Shown here piece after piece: positions 24,142-36,600 of a stretch of DNA of 64,000 nt (positions are counted from its first letter, which is position 1; every line of letters begins with the position of its first letter). Source of the DNA: Syngnathus acus (taxonomy: Eukaryota; Chordata; Actinopteri; Syngnathiformes; Syngnathidae); the NCBI RefSeq assembly GCF_901709675.1, contig NC_051108.1, forward strand, positions 5,118,631 to 5,182,630. The letters are read 5' to 3'. Under the pieces are notes generated by a model, which was not told where the DNA came from, searched no databases, and saw nothing but the letters and a program-made list of their open reading frames with translations. Position numbers and translations under genes: made by a program.

Positions 24142-24472
24142 CAGTAATCCCTCGTTTATCGCGGATAATTGGTTCCAAAAAGCACCCGCGATAAGTGAAA
24201 TCCGCAAAGTACGGTCACCAACAAGAAGTACTGGGCAGGCTAACGAGTTAGCGGAAAGATGCACGCGATCGTGCTAACACGCGAAAACGGACTTCTAAAG
24301 GAATGTAAACGAACATTTGGCGCAATACTATATTGTCCTAAAGGTTAGACACATGTTTCCTCAATTTAGAAGTTTTATTTTGACTTTTAAATGTTTTTTT
24401 TAATTTTGGAAAAAAAATCCGCGATGGAGTGAAGCCGCGATAAACGAAACGCGAAGTAGCGAGGGATCACTG
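24142..24472 (+). mobile_element. pogo/Tigger-like MITE, copy 1
   Basis: CAGTAATCCCTCGTTTATCG at the left and GTAGCGAGGGATCACTG at the right form near-inverted termini. TA target duplications flank it (24140-24141 and 24473-24474). It is 331 bp with no coding capacity. The terminus style and TA target fit Tc1/mariner-pogo elements. Confidence 0.85.
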
Positions 24473-25213
24473 TATATAGTTTATATGCACACATGTAAGT
24501 AATATGTATCGGTGTACGGAACTACAACGGAATAATTAAGTAAAGTAATAAATAAATGAATAAATAAAATTGTAATCATATTTGTCACAATAATAATCTC
24601 ATTAATAATAATAATATTTGTCATATTATTATCTCCTTTATCAGATCAACAGAAATGAACCCATCAAATTCAAATGCAACATTTAGTTGACATTGGCTTC
24701 ACATAAATCAACTGTTTTGGAAAAGGAGGCGGTTGCAGTTTACAGGTCAGCAGAGGTGTGATTGTTCAAAAACACACACACCCTATTTGTTGTTCAAAAT
24801 GTCCGGGTTGGCAATGCATGTGGGTGTGTTTTTGTAGAGGACTAGCAGTCTCTTGAGGCACTGGTACTGGACCTTCAGGCATGCTGCGCTGGTAACAGAG
24901 ATAGGGACAAAGCTTCTTTTACTGAAGCTGGTATTCGCTGTGCCAAAGCATTGAGCCACAGCCCTACACTCATTTCTTGAAGTAGCAGGCCTGTCATGCC
25001 CCATCAATGGGCTCATTCATTCCTCCAATGCACCTTAAAATGTCCTGTTCAATTCCAGGCTAAAATAAAACGTGAACAAAGTAATCAACAAGAGGCTGTA
25101 GTATGATACAAAAAGTAAAAGTTCAAAGCAACCACAAAACGTAAAACTGACCTAATACTCGTGGTACTTCTCAAGGGTCTGTTGTCAGGGCTAATCTTAT
25201 TCAATATCTAGAT

Positions 25214-25536
25214 CACAGGTGTCAAAGTCAAGGCCCGGGGGCCAGATACGGCCCGCCACATCATTTTATGTGGCTCGCGAATACAAATTGTTCATCAAGT
25301 TTGTGTCATTACTAGAATTGCAAATTGTCTTCACTTTTAATATCATTTTTTTTAATAATTGACCAGTTTTTACTCGTCTGATTTGAAAACGAGTAATTTG
25401 TCAGTTTGTTTTGAAGCTTTTACTGTATATAATATGAGGTGCTCATACATTTATTTGGGTCGACAGTCATAATGGCCCTCCGAAAGAAGCTATGACTACA
25501 ATGCGGCCCACGAAAAAAACAAGTTTGACACCCCTG
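25214..25536 (-). mobile_element. hAT-type MITE, CAGGGGTGTCAAACT family, copy 2 (inverted)
   Basis: It reads CACAGGTGTCAAAGTCAAGG at the left and ends GTTTGACACCCCTG. The inner body (GCCCGCCACATCATTTTATG ... TATGACTACAATGCGGCCC) matches the other copies in reverse orientation. The flanks TATCTAGA and ATTCTAGA resemble a decayed 8-bp target duplication. Confidence 0.8.
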
Positions 25537-26141
25537 ATTCTAGATTCTAGATGATATATTTATCTGTGAGAATAAATAAGAGAAAAAAGGAGAATTTAAA
25601 CATGATGTAAATCATTGCCAGTGGTCACCGCTATTGGCAGGCTTCTCAGTCTTCTTAAAAAAAAATGTGCACGTTCATATTTGAACTATCAATAATACTA
25701 TAAAATATTATAGCGATTAGACTGTAGCCTAAAAAAACTAATGAGCATAAAAACGGTAAAAAGGTAGAACTTCATAAATGGTGGCCGCCTGTCTGCAGAG
25801 CCCAAGACTTGAAACCTTATCTATGGAAAGGCCAAGCTGAAATCTTGGTACCACTTTGTGGACTTAAAAAAGACAAATAATTGATCATTTATTTAAACTA
25901 CACCATAATTAGGGAAGGGAAGCAGTGATAGCTTAAGGACATGCACAGTGCTGAATACTGTACAAGACAGTCTTTGATTCCACACATCTCCAGAACACAA
26001 AACCACATTTTATGTGCACGACCCAAATTGCTCCAAACTGTGCCTCTCGGTGCACACAAAACTAGGATCGACTTTGCAAGAAAGCCTGCTCAGCTTTTCG
26101 TTGCCTGCTTTTGAAAGCGTCAGTTGACGTGCCCATGTGGA

Positions 26142-26171
26142 AATGTGTGTGTGTGCGTGTGTGTGTGTGCA
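26142..26171 (+). repeat. (GT)n microsatellite
   Basis: About 13 GT dinucleotides with one GC interruption. Confidence 0.85.
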
Positions 26172-26596
26172 GGAAATCAAACATTCTTCAGTACCACAGC
26201 TTGCAGCTGGCGGTTGATGGGAAGCAGGCAGGGGCACAAGTTTCCCAGGTTGACCACTCAAGAGAACCGGGCTACAATGGGAGGTCTTAGAAGCATGCAC
26301 AAACCATAATTCCAATTAAATTGTGACGCTCTGTAAAAATAAAAAGAATGCAATGATTTGCAATTCATGTTCAACCCACATTCACTTTAATGTACTACAA
26401 AGAGTATATTGCATGGTCAAAATAATACCCCCCCCCCCCCAAATATTTCCTCATTTGGATTCTTGCAAAACATTCCACAAAACGCTGGGACAACGGAAAC
26501 TTTCCCAATAGACTCAGATTGTTCACAAGTACTTTTTGAACAACTGGGTATGTTTCTCAACATGAAATTGCAAGATATTTAGTCGGAAAACAGCAG

Positions 26597-26613
26597 GGGG
26601 GGGGGGGGGGGGA
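26597..26613 (+). repeat. Poly-G tract
   Basis: A run of about 16 G bases. The plus strand has another at 17510-17521. C-runs occur at 17908-17920 and 26428-26441. Such runs are prone to assembly and polymerase slippage. Confidence 0.8.
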
Positions 26614-28267
26614 GTACAGACAATTGGTACCGGAACCACACTCGTGGTCGGGTCGCTTCCCGTAAGTCTCCGTAGCGTAATCTACAACTCACAAGATGGT
26701 GCTTAAATATAGTGTTCAAATGTAAAACTTCATTACAGTTTTAGATTTAAAAAAAAAAAAAAAAAAAAACCCTCTAACGGCTAATAAACATGCAGAATTT
26801 TCATGGAAATTCAAACTCAGGGTCACACCGGTGATCTTATTTGAGGCTTGGGTGGCAGTGTCGTCTCTCAACACTCTCGGCTAGGCAGTTGAACACAATG
26901 AGATGGTTTGCACTGGGGCCGCTTTGCGATGACACGCCAAGTATGCACCAGTCAAATCTTCGCCCTTTATTGCCTTATGAAAAGCACTTACAGTATGTCA
27001 ACGTGCTCTTTGAGGCACACAAACTGGAGGACATTAGTAGAACTTCTGTCTTTGGGTCAACTCATTCCATCAGTTCATTGCACCACTTGTGTAATCAAGT
27101 CGTACCACACACATGCAAATGGATTCTAAGGTTTTTTTGGTTTTTTTTTTAGGTGGTCCCTGGCTCACTGAAAAGGTCCAATGAGTACATTTTGATACCA
27201 AAATGTAGTGTATAAAATAGAAATATAAAATAATTCAGAACCTCTGGGATGTTAACGCAGCATCTCATTTGTGCACTTTGCCGCACTGTCGATTTGAAAT
27301 AATTAAAAATAATTTTTAAATCCGATTAATCCACTAAAAAGAAATAATTGACCGATCAATCAATTGTTGAAATAATCGTTAGTTGCAGGCCTATTTTGTA
27401 GCCTCAATAATGATCAAAAATACAAGAGCTGACAAGGGAAAACTTAAATTTTCTTGATCTAAAAAAAAGAATCTTGATGCAAGTCTGTATGTATGCAAAC
27501 TCAATTACCACGGCGGCGGAATCGTTATTGATGCAGTAGTTCTAATGCAGTGACCTCGTTGTGTTTGGCTGAGAAGAAAACAAGCAGCCGGAAATGCTTC
27601 CTGCAGCTGCTAGGAGTATCATTCCCCACCTTGAGGCCAACCAAAAGACACACAGCAGCCAAGTCATGTTACTCCTCTGCTGCTGAAATGCAATTTTGTC
27701 TTTATACAGCTCCCAAGTCATTCAAGTCACACTTGTCTTTAACACTCAGTGGTTGCTTTTGACCTCTTCAAAATATTGATACCCAGAGGTACATACCGAT
27801 ATTAATAAAAACGACATATACAGTATTGATATTCTACAATCTACATAGTTCTGAGTAGCAATACTCCTTCCTGGCGCTAGGAGGCGCAATGGTGCCAGCG
27901 ACTCACGTGAGAAGGAAGCAGTGATGCAAAAAGAAGGTATGTACCCGTAAGACCATACTGTACTGTATCGAACCGTGTAAAATTGTATCATATCATATCG
28001 TGGCGCATATCGTATCGTGACCTGGGTAACATTGTTTGGCTTCTGCTGGGAAGTTTCTTAAAATTGATACACACATCTGTCATACGAACACAAATACACA
28101 GCTGGTACATCTCCAGCCAGTGCCGAAGCCAGTAAATGACAAGAGGGACACACCATTGATTGTGCCCCGACTGGCACCAACAGGTGTGCTGCAAAGGAGG
28201 ATGCCAGAATTTTGAGACATCAAATGAGCCACATGCTACCAAGAGATATCTATACCGACTATAGCGC

Positions 28268-29155
28268 AGTGGTCCGCAAGTAGCAGCCGACGGGCCAGAA
28301 TTGGCCCACTTGCCAATTACATCTTCAAGAACACAAAAATATCAATCGTTTATGGCCATACAAGTTTGGGTTGGTCGGTAGGCTCCAAATCTCTGCCTTT
28401 TAGTAAATTGACAACTTCTATTAAATATATTGTCACCCTATGACAAAGAATGTCAAATTAGTTAAACAATTTCTCAGTAGGGCTGTTACAAGTGCATATT
28501 TTTAGAATCGATTATCCTATTGGTTATGCCGTCGATTAATCGAATAATCAAATAAAATTGGATTTTGCATGAGAGACGAATTCTCCCCATGTTCTGATGT
28601 TTATTTGGTATTGTTTAGTGATAAAATCAACTAAATAACACAAAAGATTAATGTTTTACTCACCAAACTTTGTGAAACTAATACAGTTATTGGTGTGGTT
28701 ATTATTTTCCGAAGTAAAATCAAATATTTGCAAATGATTGATTAGATGTTTGCTGATACACAAACAATCTGTTTTCATGAATGACTACAAAAAATAATGA
28801 ATGATTACTGTTGAGAGGTCGACAGAGGATTTGAGGAACTTAACGATTACTCGATTATCGAAATAGCTGTTGATTGATTTGATAATACTGGACAGGGAAA
28901 CACAGACCATACGCAGTGAACCTTTCTGCAATATCGTGCGCTTTCCGACAATATTGCAGCAATTATTGTATCGTAAGATCAATACCACGATTAAGCTAAA
29001 CTGTAAGCTTTGGGTATTGTTACATCCCTACTAATACTAATAAGATATTTTTAGTCGGAAAAGCAGGGTTTGCCATATGAAAATGTAATTTCAGCCCGCA
29101 ATTGAATTGTCAGGAAAAAAATTGGCCCGGGCCCAAACTAAGTTGCCGACCCCCG
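28268..29155. mobile_element. hAT-like element (CAGTGGTCC ends) split by an inner insertion
   Basis: The left end CAGTGGTCCGCAAGTAGCAG with GGGCCAGAATTGGCCCA and the right end GGCCCGGGCCCAAACTAAGT with TTGCCGACCCCCG are inverted-type termini of one family. The two halves are separated by a second element at about 28477-29033. No coding capacity is visible. Confidence 0.55.
28477..29033. mobile_element. Inner hAT-like element (TAGGG.TGTTACA ends)
   Basis: It begins TAGGGCTGTTACAAGTGC and ends GTATTGTTACATCCCTA, imperfect inverted repeats. Subterminal GATTAATCGA / ACTCGATTATCG motifs match fragments at about 36385-36415 and 43233-43260. It lies inside the element of 28268-29155. Confidence 0.6.
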
Positions 29156-30302
29156 CAAGGGGAAGGTTCAGTTTGTGGTAGGTGGACTCGCGCTCAGCAT
29201 CTGCAACTCATTAAGTCAAACCAGAGATCTCCAATGCTGCTTTGTCATTACCTGGCCATCCAAACCTTTGGTATTTGCAAGTACAAAAACATCACAGAAG
29301 ACAGAGGGTGAAATCAGGTCCTTCAAATAGCTCGGATTGTTTTTACTGTGCTACAACAATAAAGATTCTAAATCTCTGCAGCCCAGGTGTGACATTTTGA
29401 AGTATTCATGCAAAATGGTGTTGAATTTATTTTCATAGATCACGACTGCTGCAAATAAACAAAAGGCATTTCAGTCGGGTGGATTCTCCTGTCTACGACA
29501 ATATGTGAGAGAGCCAGGAGAGCAAGGGAGTATGAGAGCCTGAGGCCCACGCTCTTCCTGATAGAGCGCTAGATCAAAGTACTTTTCCCATGCTTAGCGA
29601 GCACAACAACCTGGGTGATGAAAGAATGTGGGAGAAACGAAGGACAGAGCAGCCTCTCCGTGGCATTTGCAAACAGCTCAGAATAAGTCAAGCATTCTCT
29701 GATGCATCGAGGAGGAAACAGGGGGGGAGGGAGTCGACACGGTGCCAGAATTTAGCAACAGGATAAGCAGTGCGGCGATAAGCCTGCTGTTTGCATTGTA
29801 ACGGGGGGAAAAAAGAAGCAAGTGGGATCATGCTTGTCTCACTCATTACCGATTATCATTACAAATTGATACAGTTGAATTAAAACCATTGAGTTCATAG
29901 AAATTGATTTTTTATTATTTATTTATTGAGAATAAAAATCCGATAAATAGCAAAAGAAATTCTCATTTTAAAATATCACTTGTACTGTATATAAAATTCC
30001 AACCCTGCAAAGCACAAGTTAATCATCAGCAATTGGAAGCTAAAGCTAGCTATTGACGCCAAGTATTGACTAAGAGGCACACCTAGCTAACCGTATGTTT
30101 GTCTCGTTGCTGTTTTAGTGAAGTCATGTGGGTTTTGGGAACCTGTTTAAAACTGTTTCGGATTGTCAAACAAATTCAGGAAGCTTAAATTAAAAGCAAG
30201 GCTTCAAAAATTCACTAATGGGGTTTTGGTGAAAAAGTGTTTCGTTTGCTTGTCTGTTTTTAATCTCCACTCAAACAGTAGTATGCAAATTAGGGTATTA
30301 CA

Positions 30303-30850
30303 TAGGGGTGTAACGATTCATCGATACACATCGATTAATCGATATAATGCTCTACGATTTGTTGGCATTGATGCTAAACGTAAACATCGATCTATATCGC
30401 CCGTTTTTGACCTCGGACATTAGACGCGACTTTATTTTGAAATCCAGTTCATTGTTGCTTGCTTCCTCTTTCCGGGAGCAGTGCGCGGCGTGTTGTGTTG
30501 TGAGCAGAGCAGGCACGTGAAAGGGGAGACGACAACTACGCGGCTCCTGGGCTGGTGCTATGGCTAGTGTCTGTCCAAGAAGACGAGGAAATTCGCTCCC
30601 CTTTGGGCTTGAAGTCATTCGTTTGGAAGCACTTTGTAATTTCCTAAATAAAGAGTTTGCAGTACCTTGTTGATTTTGCGTATGAATTGTTATAAATCAG
30701 GATATTGTTCTATATCGATCGTAGAGCACTATATCGTGATGTATCGTGAATGAATCACAGCAGGCTTTAAGATATCGGCAAATATCATATCGTGGTTCTT
30801 TGTATCGATATGATATCGTATCGTTACAAAACCCGCGATTTACACCCCTA
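30303..30850. mobile_element. hAT-like MITE (TAGGGGTGTAACGATTC ends) abutting the satellite
   Basis: The left terminus TAGGGGTGTAACGATTCATC has subterminal ATCGATACACATCGATTAAT. The right terminus is GTATCGTTACAAAACCCGCG then TTTACACCCCTA, so inverted repeats are clear. It is 548 bp with no intact transposase. Its right end is directly continuous with the telomere-like array. Confidence 0.75.
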
Positions 30851-33650
30851 GTTTGTAACCCTAACCTTGATTTAAAACCCTAGTCGGAAACCCTAACCCT
30901 CGTTTTGAAAGCCTAGTTAGAAACCCTAATCTTAGAAACCCTAAAAGTAGTTTGAAACCCTCGTTGGAAACCCTAACCCTAGCTTTAAAACCTAGTTTGA
31001 AACCCTAACCTTGGTTTAAAACCCTAGTCGGAAACCCTGAGCCTAGTTTGAAACCCTAATTAGCGATGGCAAAACTCCTTGGAAACCCTAGTCGGAAACC
31101 CTAACCCTAGTTTTGAAAGCCTAGTTAGAAACCCTAACCCTAACCCTAACTCTAGTTTTGAAAGCCTAGTTAGTAACCCTAATTCTAACTCTAACCCTAA
31201 CCCTAACTCTAACACTAACCCTAACCCTAACCCTAGTTTTGAAAGCCTAGTTAGAAACCCTAACCCCAACCCTAATCCTAACCCTAACTTTGGAAACCCT
31301 AGTCGAAAACCCTAACCCTAGTTTTGAAAGCCTAGTTAGAAACCCCAATCTTAGAAACCCTAAAAGTAGTTTGAAACCCTCGTTGGAAACCCTAACCTTA
31401 GCTTTAAAACCTAGTTTGAAACCCTAACCTTGGTTTAAAACCCTAGTCGGAAACCCTGAGCCTAGTTTGAAACCCTAATTAGCGATGGCAAAACTCCTTG
31501 GAAACCCTAGTCGGAAACCCTAAACCTAGTTTTGAAAGCCTAGTTAGAAACCCTAACCCTAACCCCAACTCTAGTTTTAAAAGCCTAGCTAGTAACCCTA
31601 ACCCTAACTCTAACCCTAACCCTAACTCTAACCCTAACCCTAACCCTAACCCTAGTTTTGAAAGCCTAGTTAGAAACCCTAACCCCAACCCTAATCCTAA
31701 CCCTAATTTTGGAAACCCTAGTCGAAAACCCTAACCCTAGTTTTGAAAGCCTAGTTAGAAACCCCAATCTTAGAAACCCTAAAAGTAGTTTGAAACCCTT
31801 GTTGGAAACCCTAACCCTAGCTTTAAAACCTAGTTTGAAACCCTAACCTTGGTTTAAAACCCTAGTCGGAAACCCTGAGCCTAGTTTGAAACCCTAATTA
31901 GCGATGGCAAAACTCCTTGGAAACCCTAGTCGGAAACCCTAACCCTAGTTTTGAAAGCCTAGTTAGAAACCCTAACCCTAACCCTAACTCTAGTTTTGAA
32001 AGCCTAGTTAGTAACCCTAACTCTAACTCTAACCCTAACCCTAACTCTAACTCTAACCCTAACCCTAACCCTAGTTTTGAAAGCCTAGTTAGAAACCCTA
32101 ACCCCAACCCTAATCCTAACCCTAACTTTGGAAACCCTAGTCGAAAACCCTAACCCTAGTTTTGAAAGCCTAGTTAGAAACCCCAATCTTAGAAACCCTA
32201 AAAGTAGTTTGAAACCCTCGTTGGAAACCCTAACCCTAGCTTTAAAACCTAGTTTGAAACCCTAACCTTGGTTTAAAACCCTAGTCGGAAACCCTGAGCC
32301 TAGTTTGAAACCCTAATTAGCGATGGCAAAACTCCTTGGAAACCCTAGTCGGAAACCCTAAACCTAGTTTTGAAAGCCTAGTTAGAAACCCTAACCCTAA
32401 CTCTAGTTTTGAAAGCCTAGTTAGTAACCCTAACCCTAACTCTAACCCTAACCCTAACCCTAACCCTAGTTTTGAAAGCCTAGTTAGAAACCCTAACCCC
32501 AACCCTAATCCTAACCCTAACTTTGGAAACCCTAGTCGAAAACCCTAACCCTAGTTTTGAAAGCCTAGTTAGAAACCCCAATCTTAGAAACCCTAAAAGT
32601 AGTTTGAAACCCTCGTTGGAAACCCTAACCCTAGCTTTAAAACCTAGTTTGAAACCCTAACCTTGGTTTAAAACCCTAGTCGGAAACCCTGAGCCTAGTT
32701 TGAAACCCTAATTAGCGATGGCAAAACTCCTTGGAAACCCTAGTCGGAAACCCTAACCCTAGTTTTGAAAGCCTAGTTAGAAACCCTAACCCTAACCCTA
32801 ACTCTAGTTTTGAAAGCCTAGTTAGTAACCCTAACTCTAACTCTAACCCTAACCCTAACTCTAACTCTAACCCTAACCCTAACCCTAGTTTTGAAAGCCT
32901 AGTTAGAAACCCTAACCCCAACCCTAATCCTAACCCTAACTTTGGAAACCCTAGTCGAAAACCCTAACCCTAGTTTTGAAAGCCTAGTTAGAAACCCCAA
33001 TCTTAGAAACCCTAAAAGTAGTTTGAAACCCTCGTTGGAAACCCTAACCCTAGCTTTAAAACCTAGTTTGAAACCCTAACCTTGGTTTAAAACCCTAGTC
33101 GGAAACCCTGAGCCTAGTTTGAAACCCTAATTAGCGATGGCAAAACTCCTTGGAAACCCTAGTCGGAAACCCTAAACCTAGTTTTGAAAGCCTAGTTAGA
33201 AACCCTAACCCTAACCCTAACTCTAGTTTTGAAAGCCTAGTTAGTAACCCTAACCCTAACTCTAACCCTAACCCTAACTCTAACTCTAACCCTAACCCTA
33301 GTTTTGAAAGCCTAGTTAGAAACCCTAACCCCAACCCTAATCCTAACCCTAACTTTGGAAACCCTAGTCGAAAACCCTAACCCTAGTTTTGAAAGCCTAG
33401 TTAGAAACCCTAATCTTAAAAACCCTAAAAGTAGTTTGAAAGCCTCGTTGGAAACCTTAAGCCTAGCTTTAAAACCTAGTTTGTAACCCTAACCTTGGTT
33501 TAAAACCCTAGTCGGAAACCCTAACCCTAGTTTGAAACCCTAATTAGCAATGGCAAAACTCCTTGGAAACCCTGGTCGGAAACCCTAACCCTAGTTTTGA
33601 AAGCCTAGTTAGAAACCCTATTCTTAGAAACCCTAAAAATAGTTTGAAAC
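30851..33650 (+). repeat. Telomere-like (CCCTAA) satellite in 419-bp units, alternating dimer
   Basis: 2.8 kb made of CCCTAA, CTCTAA and longer derived words (GAAACCCTAGTCGG, TTTTGAAAGCCTAGTTAG). The landmark TTAGC(G/A)ATGGCAAAACTCC recurs at 31060, 31479, 31898, 32317, 32712, 33131 and 33544. That gives spacings of 419, 419, 419, 395, 419 and 413 bp. After the landmark, units 1, 3 and 5 read AACCCTAACCCTAG while units 2, 4 and 6 read AACCCTAAACCTAG, so the true period is about 838 bp. Unit 4 lacks 24 bp. A partial, more diverged unit occupies each edge. Canonical CCCTAA runs are short (up to about four). It lies inside the presumed tab2 intron. Open frames on both strands here are by-products of the repeat. 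Confidence 0.92.
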
Positions 33651-33690
33651 TAGGGGTGTAACGATTCCGGAGAGTTTTTTTGCAACAAGT
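33651..33690. mobile_element. Truncated end of hAT-like MITE at the right edge of the satellite
   Basis: TAGGGGTGTAACGATTCC repeats the terminus of the element at 30303 in the same orientation, then diverges. No matching right end was found downstream. Confidence 0.6.
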
Positions 33691-36600
33691 TTTTCCTTGA
33701 ATAACGAAATGTTGAAAATTGAAATCTGCAAATCAGCAAATTCATCAGTGCCCGACCACTGTACGGTCAATTTCATTTCATCATAGTATTTTACTAACAA
33801 TATAATACAAATACTGTATATAGGCTGTTCTTAAATTATACACAGTTCAAAGGCAAACCGCAAATGTATCAATTTCATTCTCAATCTCCACACAGAAGCT
33901 AGTGCAGATAACACCTATCACTTGGGTTGGGTATTATCAGAAATGTTAAAAGGACAATTCTGCACATCACCTTCATTTCCTGTCATATATTTTCATTACA
34001 AATCATTAATAGGAAACGATTATGCATTACCTGACTGATTTATTTTTTTCTCCCCTGACTATGACCTGAACTTTTCAACTTTTACAACTAATTGTAAAAG
34101 TTCTATTCTATTGAATAGAACATCTATAATTTTTAGAGATGCATTCTAGTGCCAATTCAGGGCTAAACGAAGTCTAGTGAATCCTTACTGTCCGTATTAG
34201 CAGACTGTAGTGTGTTTAGCAGACAAACTGTAGATAAAGTGGGACACCAGTCTCCTCTCAACCGCCCACAAACTGTTTTGCAGATTGAGGATGTCGCGAA
34301 AAGTGCTGGAAACACTCAGGGACTTTTTTTAGAATATCATTTTCATCACATTTTGAATGGCATCTTGTGAGATATGATCAGATCATTTGTCCATCCGATA
34401 GAAGAACATACTGTTGGATGTAAAGAATATAGTTTGTATCTTTTGTTTACAACACAACGCAGGAGTATCTGACAACACAAAGGAAGCTGAATGTGAAAAA
34501 GCAAATGCTGGTGTTTGTAAAAAAAATAAAAAAAATAAAGTTCTTAGAGGAAACGTTTGTCGCTTGTCTCTCTCTGCACCTTCCAAGAGCAGACGGAACA
34601 AAGATAAGAGCTTCAACATATTCCCGTTTGCTGTCATTCAAATTGTAACAAACGCTAGGATAGGCAGTGGATTGACGAAAGAAAGGGTTCTTATTTTTAA
34701 TATTGAATCATTTGTTTGGGAAAGTAAAGGAGTAATACGTAGTATTTCTGAAAGTGGGTCTAGGACAAACAGTGTGAAATCTGAGCAATGTTTTTGCTTA
34801 GAATTTCATGACAACCATGAAGTGATGTGAAAGAATAAGACACATATGTATATAAAAAGAACATAAACTCGTCTTATATCTCAATATAAAAAGATGACCG
34901 ATCATAAAAAAGCATTGATGACATTTCCTGAGATTTACGCAACCCGCAATTGTTTTAAGTGGGAATAAAACGTATTGTTGTGCCAGTCCAACGCTTGGAA
35001 TCCAGAGAGAAGTTGCTGTTTCTGTTGTCAAATAAAACCTGAAAAATGTGGGGCGGGAATCAATGCTCCAATCCCAACACTGCTACTAACAAAGCCAAAA
35101 CGTCTAAAGCACTGCTGTCTCTCAAAACACGCCCGTTTAACACACCATGTACTCTGGTTCCAATTAGGTAAAGTGCTATATGTAAAAGGAAGCCAGCAAA
35201 AACTCCACAATTTTCCTTTAATTGACGGTTGTTCTACTATCCTATTTCATAGAAGTTCTGCAAAGGAAACTTGAAGAAACACTTTATTGACATAAGATGT
35301 CAGCTCTTTAATTCTTCTACCATGGGGATGCTATTTTGAGATCTAGTAAGTCGAACGAAATGATCTTTGATCATATTGGGGTTAGCGTACTCTTGTTTTT
35401 TCAAGGTAATTAATTTTATCTACTAATACTGGAGATTTATTACTACTATTTTTTTTCCGGGCAATTTGAAAGATAAGATTCAATCAAACATCTCGATGCA
35501 CATTTTTTCGGATCCATTTATTTTTTCCCCCCAAACGGTAATCACGATAGTGATTATTATTGCATCACTCACGTCAATCATAAAGGAATCAGTGCTAGCA
35601 AGAGGAGTGCTAAGATATATGCAGGTGAATTCCACATGTCTATCATATCTGCTTTTATTCAGCCAAAGTTGATGAGTCAGTTATTCACTTGAGATGGCTC
35701 GTCATGTTGTTTTCCATACTAACATCGGAAGCTACTCGTCTGTTCCCAGACATGTTGTGGCTTGAATGTTTGGCGTGCGCATGCTAAAATCTATATGTAC
35801 TGTGGTACCTTGACTTCCACAAGTTTAATTTATTGCATAACCGCACTTGTAACGCAAATCACTTGAATCTAATAGTTCCTCCTATAAAAAAAATATTTTT
35901 ACATTGTACTGTATTCAACACACTATAAATAAATAATGTGAATTAACGAATTTTAATCATAATTTCATTTCAAGATTGTAATGCATCATAATTTACTTTT
36001 AAAAACCTTAATATCTCATGAATCCTACTTTCTTCACGATGCAAGCTTTTGTCATTGTGAGAAATTTAAACGTTATGTCTCCATTCAGACTGTACTGAGT
36101 GTGGACATTTACAGAGCAGCTGTTGCAACTCTACTCTTCGATTATTACATTTTTGTTTTGACTATGACTCACATAACCCAGTGATGTCTGTGCACTGCTG
36201 AAATAGCCAGTGAAAAGATACACTTTACAAAATACCAATGCACACGTACTATGATTTCCTGCGTTCTACTGATGACTATACAAAATCCATCTCTGCACAA
36301 CAGAATCACACATTTTATGACATGATGAATCAAATACATAGATTAAAACCATGTATATTTAGCTTCCATTAAAAATGTCAAAATGAATCGATTAATCGGC
36401 GACTAATCGAAATTAATTGACTACTGCCGTTAGCACAATAACAAAACTTTGCTTTGGTTCATCAGCTAAAAAAGTTTTCATTCCTATCACAGCAGGGCTG
36501 TATGCAAGATCAGAATTCCAAACACAAATTATCATCCATACCAAGTATTCAGAGGAGTCAGTATGTCAGAATTAAGTCTTAGTCAAGCTGGTTGTAGACT

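Noticed and set aside
26903-27152. Frames of 73-103 aa around 27.0 kb
   Set aside because: Two overlapping frames cover the same bases, neither with a motif. I see no gene here.
29500-29760. GC-richer, purine-rich stretch considered as a hidden tab2 leader exon or conserved element
   Set aside because: No clear acceptor and donor pair on the minus strand, and without cross-species comparison it cannot be supported.
31060-33380. Repeated 60-78 aa frames on both strands rich in NPNPNS or LGLGLEL
   Set aside because: They are translations of the CCCTAA-type satellite in phase with its six-base word. They have no flanking gene structure, and the 419-bp period is not a multiple of three.
30851-33650. 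Regular repeats resembling a CRISPR array
   Set aside because: The units are 419 bp, with no conserved short repeat plus unique spacers. The content is telomere-like and the genome is vertebrate.
34414-34830. 138-codon plus-strand frame
   Set aside because: No recognisable domain, a low-complexity KKNKKNK tract, no supporting promoter or splice signals, and AT-rich context. Expected by chance at this scale.
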